This document shows, one piece after another, positions 11,152 to 19,670 of a stretch of 64,000 nt of DNA; within the stretch, counting starts at the first letter, position 1, and the number at the start of each line of letters is the position of its first letter. A model generated the notes under the pieces. That model was not told where the DNA came from. It was given only the letters and a program-made list of their open reading frames with translations, and did no database searches. The stretch covers positions 434,001-498,000 of the forward strand of contig CP138906.1 in the NCBI GenBank assembly GCA_033977085.1, read 5' to 3'. The DNA is from Apirhabdus apintestini. GTDB lineage: Bacteria; Pseudomonadota; Gammaproteobacteria; Enterobacterales; Enterobacteriaceae. The translations under genes and the position numbers were made by a program.

Positions 11152-11614
11152 ACCCCGGATTTACGACGCAGCTCTGGCCCGCTGGGGGTTTGATGCTCAG
11201 GTGCTAACCGTAGCGGAAGAGTGCAGCGAACTGGCCGCAGCCTGTACCCGTTTTGTTAACCACAAAGCTAACGGAAACTCTGTTGCAGGAGAGGCTGCGG
11301 ACGTTGAAATCATGATTGAACAGCTACGGCACAACGGTATGAATGACATGATTGAGCAGCAAAAAGCCCGGAAACTCACCCGCCTCGCCCAGCGTGTTGG
11401 TATTGAATCCGAACCCGTTAGTCCGTTTGCTCCTGCTGTCAGTGAGTTGCTGGCCGACGCTCGGGAACAACTGGAACTGGCTGAGGCTCTGTATTGCGAT
11501 CCAAAGACCAGTAAGCGCCTGTCAGCGCATCGTGCGCGAATGGCGATCGGTCTGCTCATGCGCGCCGCTCAGGCGATGATTAGCGAGCAGCAGCGGGCGG
11601 AGGCGCGGCGATGA
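11144..11614 (+). CDS. MazG-like nucleotide pyrophosphohydrolase
   Basis: Probably hydrolyses nucleoside triphosphates to monophosphates in the cytoplasm. The all-helical NTP-PPase motif is visible: EECSELAAA followed about 30 residues later by GEAADVEIMIEQL, the E..EE / E..D metal site. 156 aa; a C-terminal extension (about residues 85-156) is outside the core. ATG 11144 lies inside the preceding gene (coupling); the longer frame from 10958 is an overlap artefact. Ends with ATGA shared with the next short gene. Confidence 0.75.
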   Translation: MNKPRIYDAALARWGFDAQVLTVAEECSELAAACTRFVNHKANGNSVAGEAADVEIMIEQLRHNGMNDMIEQQKARKLTRLAQRVGIESEPVSPFAPAVSELLADAREQLELAEALYCDPKTSKRLSAHRARMAIGLLMRAAQAMISEQQRAEARR

Positions 11615-11700
11615 AATATACCCCTTCCGCACAGGCTTTTCTGTGGCTGTTATTCGTTGGCGGTTCGTTCCTGGCCTATAAACTGGCGGTGATGTTATGA
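11611..11700 (+). CDS. 29-residue single-pass membrane peptide
   Basis: ATG 11611 to TGA 11700. Residues 10-28 (FLWLLFVGGSFLAYKLAVM) form one hydrophobic helix. It overlaps both neighbours by four bases (ATGA), which argues for a real, translationally coupled peptide. Too short for family assignment. Confidence 0.55.
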   Translation: MKYTPSAQAFLWLLFVGGSFLAYKLAVML

Positions 11701-12137
11701 GCATTATTATTGATATTAAATCTTTTATCCGGGCCAACGGCCCGGCTACCTGCCGCGATATTGCAGCGGCGGTTAATGCGGAGCCCCGTGATATTATTCC
11801 CATACTGCGTAATGCCGTCGATCGCATGGCGCTGTCTGAACGCAACGGGTTTTATGACCTGCTCTCCACCGAATCGCGACGCCAGTCTTTCAACTGGATT
11901 GAAGGGTGCGCTCTGCCTGGCTGGGTTTATCGCCTGGCTCGTGGCCCGAGGACGTGCGAATCCATTGATGTCGTTGCTGAACTCAATACAGCAAAGCAGG
12001 AACAGGGCTGGCCCCGCTTTATATTTGCGAGTATTGATGTCCGGTTAAGCTGTTTTAAGTGCCTTTCAACAGGTGAGCTTGTAGACCGGTATGTACTCCG
12101 CTACATGCCACTGGATACAAGGGAGGCCAGATTATGA
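11697..12137 (+). CDS. Mu-like early protein with N-terminal winged-helix look, function unknown
   Basis: 146 aa. Residues 1-60 (IKSFIRANGPATCRDIAAAV, then IIPILRNAVDRMALSERNGFY) resemble a DNA-binding winged helix. The rest is not recognised. Four-base overlaps with both neighbours place it in the early operon. Confidence 0.7.
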   Translation: MSIIIDIKSFIRANGPATCRDIAAAVNAEPRDIIPILRNAVDRMALSERNGFYDLLSTESRRQSFNWIEGCALPGWVYRLARGPRTCESIDVVAELNTAKQEQGWPRFIFASIDVRLSCFKCLSTGELVDRYVLRYMPLDTREARL

Positions 12138-12934
12138 TTGCTCAAAGGAATGATGACGAACTTCGCTGGAGAAATGATGCGATTAACTGCCTTATCCGGG
12201 CGATTAACGGTCAGGAGCTTAACGCTAATGAGAAATTTCTGCCTGATATGGTACGGGAGGCAATTCAGACCGTACGTAGCCAGCGCCATACGGTTCTGAT
12301 TCTGTCGGCGCGTCAGATTCTTGAGGCGGCTGAGTTTGCCGGGCTGGAGGTATCAGCAGACCTGCAAAGCGACGAACTGGACGACGAGTATTGCATCCGT
12401 ACCGGCACCATTGCGGCCAGCCCTTGCGAGGGGCTGGAGCAATATGAGGGGCTGCTCATTGAAACTCTGGATTATCCTGAGGATGGCGTCGTTCCCCTGT
12501 CTGGTGAGCAGCCATTCAGGGAGTATGAACCGGTTATTGATGAAGGATTCCTGCGTGCAGCAGCAAAGTACAACGGCCTGGCTGGCACGCTCGCATCCCG
12601 CCTTCTGACTGTTGCTGATATTGGTCAATGGCTGGTTGGTAGTGACACCGGACTAAGCAGCGAAACAATAGCTGCCATCTGGATGGGGGCCAAATCCGGG
12701 CGGTTCAGTTTCCCGCGTGATCCCTCTGATTTTGGACGGTGCTGCCGCCTGGTTGAAAAGGTTCCGGCCATACGTGAGGCATTCCCGAAAATCTGCGCTG
12801 TTTATCCACCAATAGCACCATACCTTGAAAACTGGGATGAGCTTTCACGGCTTTATGTTGCAGCGACAGAGAACGGTACGGGTAAAGCTCCTGAGCTTTA
12901 TCAACGGATGATTGCCTTACAGGGGGACAAATAA
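12134..12934 (+). CDS. Phage early hypothetical protein, two-part
   Basis: 266 aa. The C-terminal ~110 residues (ADIGQWLVGSDTGLSSETIA, FSFPRDPSDFGRC, PELYQRMIAL) form a block I associate with many enterobacterial phage early proteins of unknown function. The N-terminal half is helical and unassigned. Intact, four-base overlap upstream and one-base overlap downstream. Confidence 0.75.
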   Translation: MIAQRNDDELRWRNDAINCLIRAINGQELNANEKFLPDMVREAIQTVRSQRHTVLILSARQILEAAEFAGLEVSADLQSDELDDEYCIRTGTIAASPCEGLEQYEGLLIETLDYPEDGVVPLSGEQPFREYEPVIDEGFLRAAAKYNGLAGTLASRLLTVADIGQWLVGSDTGLSSETIAAIWMGAKSGRFSFPRDPSDFGRCCRLVEKVPAIREAFPKICAVYPPIAPYLENWDELSRLYVAATENGTGKAPELYQRMIALQGDK

Positions 12935-13383
12935 TGACGATTTCAAAAGAACAGTGGAACGGTATCCAGAATACCCTCTGTGCGATGTATAGCGAAGTTA
13001 CGTTCAGGATGCCATCAGGCGAAGAAATCACGGTTAATAAAAGGTTTATTGCTGAAAATAAAATGGCCTTAATTGTCTGGGTTAACGGAGAGCGCAGTAC
13101 GGCTTGGGGCTTACCTGCGCATGAGCAGTTTCGGCCATTAGTACAGCATATCTGGCGTCGGCAGACTCGACGCCCTGGAGCCTCGGCTATCCGAAGAATA
13201 TCAAAGATGAAAGGTGGTAAGCGGTGGTTAAAGCAGAAAGAAAACGCCTACCTGTATGATGTGGTTGAGTATTGGGTGTGTTATTTCAACTCTGCGGCCT
13301 CCCTGGTTCGCCAGTTCCGCAAAATTGAGGGACTGGAACTGGTAACGCCAGTTTCTGAGGTGATGCAAAATGCAGAGGGCTAA
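12934..13383 (+). CDS. Mu-like early hypothetical protein
   Basis: 149 aa, intact, ribosome site AGGGGGACAA. A basic middle (RRQTRRPGASAIRRISKMKG) followed by KRWLKQKENAYLY suggests nucleic-acid contact, which is inference only. Its last 14 bases overlap gemA. Confidence 0.7.
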   Translation: MTISKEQWNGIQNTLCAMYSEVTFRMPSGEEITVNKRFIAENKMALIVWVNGERSTAWGLPAHEQFRPLVQHIWRRQTRRPGASAIRRISKMKGGKRWLKQKENAYLYDVVEYWVCYFNSAASLVRQFRKIEGLELVTPVSEVMQNAEG

Positions 13384-13864
13384 CTTAATCAAACTGATCC
13401 ACGTTGCCCGGCGCGAACTGGCGCTTGATGACGATACCTATCGCGTAATGATTGGTCTTGTGGTTCCGGGCAAAACAAGCTGTCGCGACCTGAAGCCTGC
13501 CGAGCTTGAACGGGTGTTGCAGGCCATGCAGGAGCAGGGATTTAAGCGGCGCCAGCCATCCCGCACGGCTCCGGCAGGCGTTACCGATAAAATCCGGGTG
13601 ATATGGCGTATTATGCACCGCGAGGGGCATGTGACTGATGGCAGCGACAAAGCGCTGGATGCCTTTGTCCAGCGTACTACCCGCGTTAAGAACGGCGGCG
13701 CCGGTGTTGCTCGCCTAGCATGGTTGCGCGGCGATCAGGCCTCTGTTGTCCTGGAGAGCCTGAAGCGCTGGCACATGCGTTGTATGCTTGAGCGACTGCC
13801 GAATGCTGGTATCCGTCGCACCTATGAGCGGGTCTGTGAATTGTACAAAAAAACGATACGTTAA
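13370..13864 (+). CDS. gemA: GemA (Mu gp16-like regulatory protein)
   Basis: In Mu the gem locus modulates host gene expression and DNA supercoiling. 164 aa; typical start MQRANLIKLIHVARREL, then LDDDTYRVMI, GKTSCRDLKPAELERVLQAM and the C-terminal WHMRCMLERL. Overlaps the preceding gene by 14 bases. Intact; last gene of the recognised early block. Confidence 0.9.
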   Translation: MQRANLIKLIHVARRELALDDDTYRVMIGLVVPGKTSCRDLKPAELERVLQAMQEQGFKRRQPSRTAPAGVTDKIRVIWRIMHREGHVTDGSDKALDAFVQRTTRVKNGGAGVARLAWLRGDQASVVLESLKRWHMRCMLERLPNAGIRRTYERVCELYKKTIR

Positions 13865-13944
13865 CAGGGGTTGCGCTCCGTCAATGCGAGGGGCGCGCCC
13901 TGAGGGATAATGCCTGCATTTGACGGGGAAGGAGGAACGAAAGC

Positions 13945-14337
13945 GTGATTAACACCAGGTGGATTGCGGGAGTTTTACTGGCAACGTGCAGCATGATGGT
14001 TGCGGCGGCTGACGCCAGTAACTCCGATGAAGAAACGGTAAAGGCTGACCCTGCGTCTGGTTTCTGGTCTTGTAATGGCATCCGGCTGCACATGGGTGTA
14101 AACATGGTATCGTGGACTAATCTTGGTACCGGCGATATGTTCACTCGAACAGAAGATCCATCACCAGTTGATCCAGCAGATAAGGACGAGAAAGTAAAGG
14201 GAACAGACTATCTCTATGCCTGGACTAAAAACCCGGCGGTTATGAAACTTTTTGTCGTAGATAAAACGGGCAAGAATCTCTATATGCGTGATGACCTCAA
14301 ATATTACAAAGTATATCGCTGCAAACGCGACAAGTAA
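13945..14337 (+). CDS. Small secreted protein, possible lysogenic-conversion gene
   Basis: GTG start at 13945 after a strong AAGGAGGA. Residues 1-22 (TRWIAGVLLATCSMMVAAAD) form a Sec signal peptide with likely cleavage after AAA or AAD. The mature ~108 aa contain only two Cys (FWSCNG and YRCKRDK), which could form a disulfide. It has its own strong ribosome site and a terminator after it, and lies between the early and middle regions. I do not recognise the family. Prophage morons often sit in such places; that role is inferred. Confidence 0.7.
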   Translation: MINTRWIAGVLLATCSMMVAAADASNSDEETVKADPASGFWSCNGIRLHMGVNMVSWTNLGTGDMFTRTEDPSPVDPADKDEKVKGTDYLYAWTKNPAVMKLFVVDKTGKNLYMRDDLKYYKVYRCKRDK

Positions 14338-14357
14338 CCCGCCCGGTCATCTGAATA

Positions 14358-14385
14358 AATCCCGCTGATTTGCGGGATTTTTTTG
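14358..14385 (+). terminator. Rho-independent terminator at the end of the early region
   Basis: AATCCCGC / GCGGGATT stem with a six-base loop followed by seven T. It would separate early transcription from mor. Confidence 0.85.
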
Positions 14386-14426
14386 TATACTGTATGCTCA
14401 CTGTACAAACGATCAGGAGGTGCAGC
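14386..14426 (+). promoter_or_regulatory. Probable mor promoter region
   Basis: GTATACTGTATGCT lies directly after the terminator and about 30 bases before the mor ATG; the AGGAGG ribosome site is at 14415-14420. The exact promoter boxes are not certain. Confidence 0.4.
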
Positions 14427-14846
14427 ATGGCAGAGCAGCAGACAGACATGTTCGATAATGACCCGCAACTGGAGCAGGTGCTCGGGCATATCGATAAAAT
14501 CCCGGCAGCAGAGCTGGAGGCGGCGTGGCCTCAGTCTCTCGTTGACCTGGTGGATGTGATGGAGGCAGAGTTAACCCGCCAGGGCGTCACGGGTGACCCA
14601 CGCGCCGCAGCGCGCAAGCTTGCGGTGGCAATGAGTCACTATATGGGCGGTCGGGCCTATTACCTGCCTACAGGCGTCAGGATGCTAAACGCTATCCGCG
14701 ATGATATGATTTACTGCGAGTTTGACGGGCGCAACATCGAGCATCTGCGCCGCAAATACTCTCTTTCCCAGCCCCAGACCTACAACATTCTGGCCCAGCA
14801 GCGCCGCCTGCATACCCGGCGCCGTCAGCCTGATATGTTCGCCTGA
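14427..14846 (+). CDS. mor: Mor/C-family transcription activator
   Basis: Activates middle or late phage promoters by binding DNA and host RNA polymerase. 139 aa with the Mor core MSHYMGGRAYYLPTGVRM, FDGRNIEHLRRKYSLSQPQT (HTH) and the basic end RRLHTRRRQPDMF. ATG 14427 follows AGGAGGTGC; an upstream frame from 14370 is ignored. Mu has both mor and C, while only one such gene is present here, so it may serve both steps. Confidence 0.92.
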   Translation: MAEQQTDMFDNDPQLEQVLGHIDKIPAAELEAAWPQSLVDLVDVMEAELTRQGVTGDPRAAARKLAVAMSHYMGGRAYYLPTGVRMLNAIRDDMIYCEFDGRNIEHLRRKYSLSQPQTYNILAQQRRLHTRRRQPDMFA

Positions 14847-14892
14847 CCCATCCCTGCAACCGGCTGCGCTCGAGAGCGCGGGTTGTCATATT

Positions 14893-14911
14893 GCATAAGA
14901 AACCCACACCC
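14893..14911 (+). promoter_or_regulatory. Putative late promoter element before lys
   Basis: GCATAAGAAACCCACACCC resembles sequences before the protease gene (23242) and com (38495). The consensus is about GTARTAAACCCAYCCC. Probably bound by the single Mor/C-type activator (inference). Confidence 0.5.
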
Positions 14912-14958
14912 AACATCCCAATATTTATCCTCGGTTTAAATTCTTACGGAATAAACCG

Positions 14959-15465
14959 ATGGCTTCAAAACTCCCCAAAACACTGAGTGCGTCACTGCTT
15001 GCCATCGTGCTGGCCGGGGGTGGCTACCACGAAATGACCCGCGAAACGCTGGTACATCTGGAGGGCGTCGCATATGAGCCGTATCGCGATGTCGCCGGAG
15101 TGCTGACGGTCTGCGTCGGCCACACCGGGCCGGATATCCAGATGCGACGCTATACCCACGCTGAGTGTATGACGTTGCTCGACCAGGATCTAAAGCCGGT
15201 TTATGCCACGATTGACCGCCTCGTTAAGGTTTCCCTGACACCGTACCAGCGTACTGCGCTGGCGACGTTCGTCTTCAATACCGGCACCGGTGCATTTGCC
15301 AGGTCTACCCTCCTGAAACGGCTGAACGCCGGTGATTTTGCCGGAGCCCGTGACCAGATGGTCCGCTGGGTATTCGCCGCAGGTCATAAGTGGAAAGGAC
15401 TGATGAACCGGCGCGACGTCGAAATGGCGATCTGGAATGTCAGGGGGCCGGATGACCTTCAGTAA
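14959..15465 (+). CDS. lys: Endolysin, GH24 lysozyme with SAR-type N-terminus
   Basis: Cleaves peptidoglycan for lysis. The catalytic triad pattern E-x8-D-x5-T is visible at E35, D44 and T50 (LEGVAYEPYRDVAGVLT). Residues 9-23 (LSASLLAIVLAGGGY) form a weak, small-residue helix typical of signal-arrest-release endolysins, which need no signal cleavage. 168 aa, intact. The stop overlaps the Rz start. Confidence 0.9.
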   Translation: MASKLPKTLSASLLAIVLAGGGYHEMTRETLVHLEGVAYEPYRDVAGVLTVCVGHTGPDIQMRRYTHAECMTLLDQDLKPVYATIDRLVKVSLTPYQRTALATFVFNTGTGAFARSTLLKRLNAGDFAGARDQMVRWVFAAGHKWKGLMNRRDVEMAIWNVRGPDDLQ

Positions 15466-15834
15466 CTATCTGCTGGCTGGCGCTGCTGTGGCCGTCGCAA
15501 TCAGCCTGGGCGTTGCCACTCACAGGCTTGACAACCTGCGCAGCGACAACGCCACGCTACGGCGGGACTTGCAGTCGCAGACGCAGGCCCGTAACACCGC
15601 CGAATGGTTACTACAGAGCCAGATGCAGGCCATGCAGTTTTTTCCGCTATCCGGGCCGCAAACATCGCTGCCCGTGCCGCAGATGAGAATAAACGCGATG
15701 ACGCAAAACAAAAAATCACCGTTGCAACGGCTGGCGATTGCGGTAACGGCCCTGTGCCTGCCGCTGCTGCTGGCGAGCTGCAAAAGCTCGAACGCGCTAC
15801 CCGTGCCGCCAGTGGTTTTATCACCTCAGATTGA
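15452..15834 (+). CDS. Rz: Rz-like inner-membrane spanin
   Basis: N-terminal membrane helix (YLLAGAAVAVAISLGVA) followed by a coiled coil (LDNLRSDNATLRRDLQSQTQ). The frame breaks at a T6 run (about 15639-15644, T7 needed) and continues FSAIRAANIAARAADENKRD to GFITSD. About 127 aa. Together with the overlapping lipoprotein it would fuse inner and outer membrane in the last lysis step. ATG 15452 is inside lys. Confidence 0.8.
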
Positions 15835-16033
15835 CGCAGAGCTGCTGGCCCCAACGCCGGTTCCGGTTATGCCGGTGCCATTCCTGTGGCGCAGCTCGTT
15901 GTTGTGGAATGCCGACCTGCTGACGGCGCTCGGGCAATGCAACCGCGATAAGGCGGCGGCGCGCCAGCAGGACGAACAGAGGAAACAAATTTATGGACGA
16001 CCAGACCCCGGAGCTGGACAGCCTGCTCCGTGA
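15698..16033 (+). CDS. Rz1: Rz1-like outer-membrane spanin lipoprotein, nested in Rz
   Basis: Starts inside Rz in another frame. Signal peptide with lipobox LLLASC, Cys28 as lipidation site, then a Pro-rich mature part (PVPPVVLSP, APTPVPVMPVP), the classical Rz1 layout. 111 aa, longer than lambda Rz1. The overlap with the 65-aa gene downstream is 41 bases, so a frameshift near the end cannot be excluded. Confidence 0.8.
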   Translation: MTQNKKSPLQRLAIAVTALCLPLLLASCKSSNALPVPPVVLSPQIDAELLAPTPVPVMPVPFLWRSSLLWNADLLTALGQCNRDKAAARQQDEQRKQIYGRPDPGAGQPAP

Positions 16034-16190
16034 TATCTGGCAACAACAGGGGTGTGCATATTCCACCCCTCAGGGGGCACCGTTTGATTCGCCCTGCGCC
16101 TGCGCTGGTTGTGGCAGGCCAATAGCGCTGTCCGTGCTGGTCGTTCAGCCGATGGCAACCCATTGTCATTACTGCCGCTCAGGGAGTTGA
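15993..16190 (+). CDS. Small Cys-rich, zinc-ribbon-like phage protein
   Basis: 65 aa with CACAGC...CHYC, four of the cysteines spaced as two CxxC pairs (likely Zn binding). In Mu-like phages a small zinc-finger protein lies here between spanins and gp25. Function unknown. Confidence 0.65.
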   Translation: MDDQTPELDSLLRDIWQQQGCAYSTPQGAPFDSPCACAGCGRPIALSVLVVQPMATHCHYCRSGS

Positions 16191-16193
16191 AGT

Positions 16194-16493
16194 ATGGATT
16201 TTTACCCGGTGCTGACCGGTGCGCTGGCGCTCCTGAGTGCCGTTGCGGGTATTGCCTGGTGGGCACTGCGTCGCACGTTCGCCAGCACAGAGCGGGTCGA
16301 GCGGCTGGAAAACCGCCTAACCGAAATGGAGACACGTTACGCCAACATGCCCGGCGCGGAAGACATGCATGAAATGCGCCTTCGTCTTTCGGATATGAGC
16401 GGTGAGGTGAAGGTGTTGAGCACCGCGATTAAGGGTATCTCTCACCAGCTTGAACTGTTACTCGAAAACGCTGTGAACGGAAACAAACGATGA
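16194..16493 (+). CDS. Mu gp25-like protein (DUF2730)
   Basis: 99 aa with an N-terminal membrane helix (PVLTGALALLSAVAGIAWWA) and a coiled coil (ERVERLENRLTEMETRY). Position between lysis and packaging genes and the family look match Mu gp25. Function unknown. Four-base overlap with the next gene. Confidence 0.8.
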   Translation: MDFYPVLTGALALLSAVAGIAWWALRRTFASTERVERLENRLTEMETRYANMPGAEDMHEMRLRLSDMSGEVKVLSTAIKGISHQLELLLENAVNGNKR

Positions 16494-16777
16494 TTAACGA
16501 CATTCTGACCGAAGACCGCCGCCTGGTCATTCTGCGTTCTTTGCTGGACTGCAATAACGAGGCGAATGAGTCAATTTTACAGGACTGCCTGGACGCCTAC
16601 GGCCATAACGTTTCGCGTGACCTGGTTCGGGGGCTGATTGACTGGCTGGCTGAGCAAGGGCTGGTCACCGTTGAGAGCCTGAGCGGCTTTTATGTCGTTA
16701 CCATTACCGGGCGTGGTCAGGACGTTGCCGAAGGCCGTGCAAAGGTTTCCGGCGTGAAGCGTCCGCGAGCGCGCTAA
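16490..16777 (+). CDS. Mu gp26-like winged-helix protein
   Basis: 95 aa; LVILRSLLDCNNEANESILQ then DLVRGLIDWLAEQGLVTVE and ITGRGQDVAEG form a winged helix of the ArsR-like type. Conserved in Mu-like phages before the small terminase. Role unknown. Confidence 0.8.
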   Translation: MINDILTEDRRLVILRSLLDCNNEANESILQDCLDAYGHNVSRDLVRGLIDWLAEQGLVTVESLSGFYVVTITGRGQDVAEGRAKVSGVKRPRAR

Positions 16778-16788
16778 GGAGCCTGCGA

Positions 16789-17370
16789 ATGGAAAAGGCT
16801 AAACCCACCCGTGGCCGGGCTTCAAAGGTCGATTTATTGCCTGACAACGTGCGTAAAACCCTGAATGAAATGCTGCGGGATAAGGCGATTCCCCAGGCGC
16901 AGATTCTGGAAGAGATTAACGCCCTGATTGATGACGCGGGCCTGCCTGATGATATGAAGCTGTCCCGCAGCGGCCTGAACCGTTACGCGACCAGTATCGA
17001 ACAGGTTGGCGCCAACCTGCGCCAGTTGCGCGAAATGACCACCGCACTGACTGACCAGCTCGGCGACAAGCCGATGGGCGAGACGACCAAGCTGATTCTT
17101 GAGATGGCCCGTAGCCGGCTCTTTAAAGCGATGATGCAGTAGATTGAGAACCCCGAGGCGGCGGTTGATATCGACATGCTCAAAAACGCCATGCTGGCCG
17201 CCCAGCGGCTGGAGGCAACGGCGATGTCGAGCCACAAGCGCGAGAAAGAGATCCGCCAGGCATTCGCCGAGGAAGCGGCAAATGCGGTCAGCGACGAGCT
17301 GCGCGGTCAGGACGGAATGAGTGAAGAACTGGAGCAGCGGATTCGTAATGTGCTGCTGGGTAAAGCGTAG
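16789..17370 (+). CDS. Mu gp27-like small terminase (DUF3486), in-frame amber
   Basis: DNA-recognition subunit of the packaging motor. The N-terminal part starts GRASKVDLLPDNVRKTLNEM and has LSRSGLNRYATSIEQ (HTH-like). An in-frame TAG at 17140-17142 follows LFKAMMQ; the same frame continues IENPEAAVDIDMLKNAMLAA to LLGKA, stop 17368-17370. Together 193 codons, the expected family length, so the TAG interrupts one gene. It could be a substitution error, a true nonsense mutation or an amber read by a suppressor. Confidence 0.8.
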
Positions 17371-17380
17371 GAGTGAAACG

Positions 17381-17554
17381 GTGCATAACTGGCAAAGATT
17401 ATTGTCCGACGCCCATACAAACGCTTTCAGTGTGGCGATGTTATCACCACGGCTTACTGGTTGTCTCCGCGTACTGATGTCGCGGGCCATCCGTAAGGAT
17501 ATGACGCCGAGCGAATTTTATTACCTGACTGAGAAGGAAATGAAAAATGGCTAA
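17381..17554 (+). CDS. Small hypothetical phage protein
   Basis: GTG at 17381 after GTAGGAGTGAAAC. 57 aa, MHNWQRLLSDAHTNAFSVAM then RAIRKDMTPSEFYYLTEKEM. Overlaps the next small gene by eight bases. Not recognised. Confidence 0.5.
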   Translation: MHNWQRLLSDAHTNAFSVAMLSPRLTGCLRVLMSRAIRKDMTPSEFYYLTEKEMKNG

Positions 17555-17743
17555 TGAAAAAATTGATTACAAAAGTTCAACTGAGCTGGCCCTGAGGCTC
17601 TATCCCTGGTAAAGGAAATGATTGATTCAGATCCTGAGGTTGCCAGTTGGATTATGGCTGAGGCGTTATATCTGCTCATGCAGATGGTGGGTGGCCCGTC
17701 AACGGCGGGCCAGATAATTACTTGTGCTCAGGTTCGTCAGTAA
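17547..17743 (+). CDS. Small phage protein, frameshifted
   Basis: ATG 17547 after GAAGGAAATG. The frame ANEKIDYKSSTELAL breaks near 17593; the next frame continues EALSLVKEMIDSDPEVASWI to CAQVRQ, stop 17741. About 65 aa. One missing C in GCCCT would explain it. Function unknown. Confidence 0.5.
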
Positions 17744-17915
17744 CACTCCGTTCGACCATCTGGTAAAAGATGCGAAACGCATTTTCTTCAGCGGATATTT
17801 TTTCGCCTGGCCGGGGAAATGACAGGGAGACCCCCTTGTCGCGCGTCGATTCGAACATACGCCCGGCAATTGTCGCAATCTGGAGTTTCTGGTCGATGGT
17901 CAGTTTTTCTTTCAT
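17718..17915 (-). CDS. Antisense small protein inside the late operon
   Basis: 65 aa on the opposite strand to all late genes. ATG 17915 is preceded by AGAGGTACTT, a good ribosome site. KEKLTIDQKLQIATIAGRMFE is the start; it ends in PEHK. The 3' end overlaps the previous gene tail-to-tail by 26 bases. Not recognised; could be a superinfection or regulatory gene. Confidence 0.55.
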   Translation of the reverse strand: MKEKLTIDQKLQIATIAGRMFESTRDKGVSLSFPRPGEKISAEENAFRIFYQMVERSVTDEPEHK

Positions 17916-18001
17916 AAGTACCTCTCGTAACAGGGTTAAATGCGTGCATAACCTTATCAGAGCGGGTTTTTATTTCCATGATTCAGGTAAGGGTTAATGA
18001 T

Positions 18002-19670
18002 ATGACCGGGCGCAAAAAGCCGCTTATGATGGCATTGAGCGAACCACGCAAAATTGACCTTCAGGAAGAAGCCAGCAAACTGGGTGTGGAAATCACGACC
18101 GACGTTGCTGACGCATTCCCGAAGAATGACCCCGTCTTTCTGGGCTATCAGGCCCGCTGGTTTGACGACGACAGCCAGATTTGTATCGCGGAGAAAAGCC
18201 GCCGAACCGGTCTGACATGGGCCGAGGCCGGGCGTAATGTTATCACCGCAGCAAAACCGCGCCGCCGCGCTGGTCGTAACGTTTTTTATGTAGGCTCCCG
18301 TCAGGAGATGGCGCTGGAATACATCGCTGCCTGTGCGCTGTTCGCCAGGGCGTTTAACCAGCTGGCGAAAGCGGATGTTTATGAGCAGACATTCTGGGAC
18401 AGCGACAAAAGCGAAGAAATCCTGACCTACATGATTAGGTTCCCGAACAGCGGTTTCAAAATCCAGGCGCTGTCCTCCCGCCCCTCTAACCTGCGCGGCC
18501 TCCAAGGCGACGTGGTGATTGATGAAGCGGCATTTCATGAATCGCTGGACGAGCCTGCTGAAAGCGGCGATGGCGCTCACGATGTGGGGCGCCCGCGTGC
18601 GTATTATCTCCACGCATAACGGCGTCGATAACCTGTTTAATCAGTACATTCAGGATTCACGCGAGGGGCGAAAAGACTATTCAGTCCACCGCATCACTCT
18701 GGACGATGCGATCGCCGATGGTCTGTATCAGCGTATCTGCTATGTAACCGGTCAGGAATGGTCACCGGACGCCGAAAAAAATGGCGTGACGACCTGTACC
18801 GGAACGCGCCAGATAAAGAAAGCGCTGACGAAGAATACGGCTGCGTGCCGAAAAATCCGGCGGCGCCTACCTGTCCCGCGTGCTGATTGAAGCGGCCATG
18901 ACACCAGCGCGAGATATTCCGATCTGCCGGTTTGAAGCCCCTGACAACTTCGAATCGCTGTCACCGGCAACGCGTGAAAACATCGTGTCCGACTGGTGCA
19001 GTAAGGAGCTGGCGCCGCTGCTGGCCGCGCTGAATCCGAACCACAAACACGCGTTCGGCGAGGACTTTGCCCGACGCGGCGACCTGACCGTATTTATCCC
19101 GCTGGAGATTACCGAAGACCTGCACAAGCGCGAGGCCTTTCGTGTCGAGCTGCGTAATCTCACCTATGACCAGCAACGCCAGATTATGCTGTTCATCCTG
19201 GCGCGTCTCCCCGGTTTATTGGTGCCGCATTCGACGCCACCGGAAACGGCGGCTATCTGGCAGAAGCTGCTCGCCTGGTCTACGGCCCGGAGATGATTGA
19301 TTGCGTTCATCTCACCACCGCCTGGTATCAGGAGTGGATGCCAAAACTTAAGGGCGAGTTTGAGGCCCAGAATCTCACCATTGCACGCCACCAGACCACG
19401 CTGGACGACCTGCTGCAAATCAAGGTCGTCAAAGGTGTGCCACAGATTGATAAAGGGCGAACGAAGGACAGCGACGGCAGGCACAGCCGCCACGGCGACA
19501 GCGCCGTCGCTTTGTGTATGGCTGTCCGGGCATCGTATATGAACGGATTTGTGATTGATGAAGACAGCGTCCGGGCCATTCCCGGACGGCATGAAAGCGT
19601 CAGCGATGACGAATATAACGACGAATACCACGAATATGAGCGGGGTGCTGGTAATGGGCCAGATTGTTGA
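18002..19670 (+). CDS. Large terminase (Mu gp28-like), multiply frameshifted
   Basis: Packaging ATPase and nuclease. The Mu gp28 motif EKSRRTGLTWAEAG (Walker A-like) and Walker B GDVVIDEAAFHE are in the N-terminal half. The C-terminal nuclease domain shows FGEDFARRGDLTV, AAFDATGNGG and RHSRHGDSAVAL. Start ATG 18002 with AAGGG upstream is preferred; 17978 is possible. Four single-base shifts (near 18553, A-runs near 18777 and 18852, and near 19215) break it; frames join without gaps to about 555 aa. Overlaps the portal start by 17 bases. Confidence 0.88.

Noticed and set aside
14692..14916. Search for a separate Mu C activator after mor
   Set aside because: No second Mor/C-like frame exists between mor and lys on either strand.
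17957..18613. 218-aa minus-strand frame over the large terminase
   Set aside because: Shadow; the plus strand carries the Walker motifs of the terminase.
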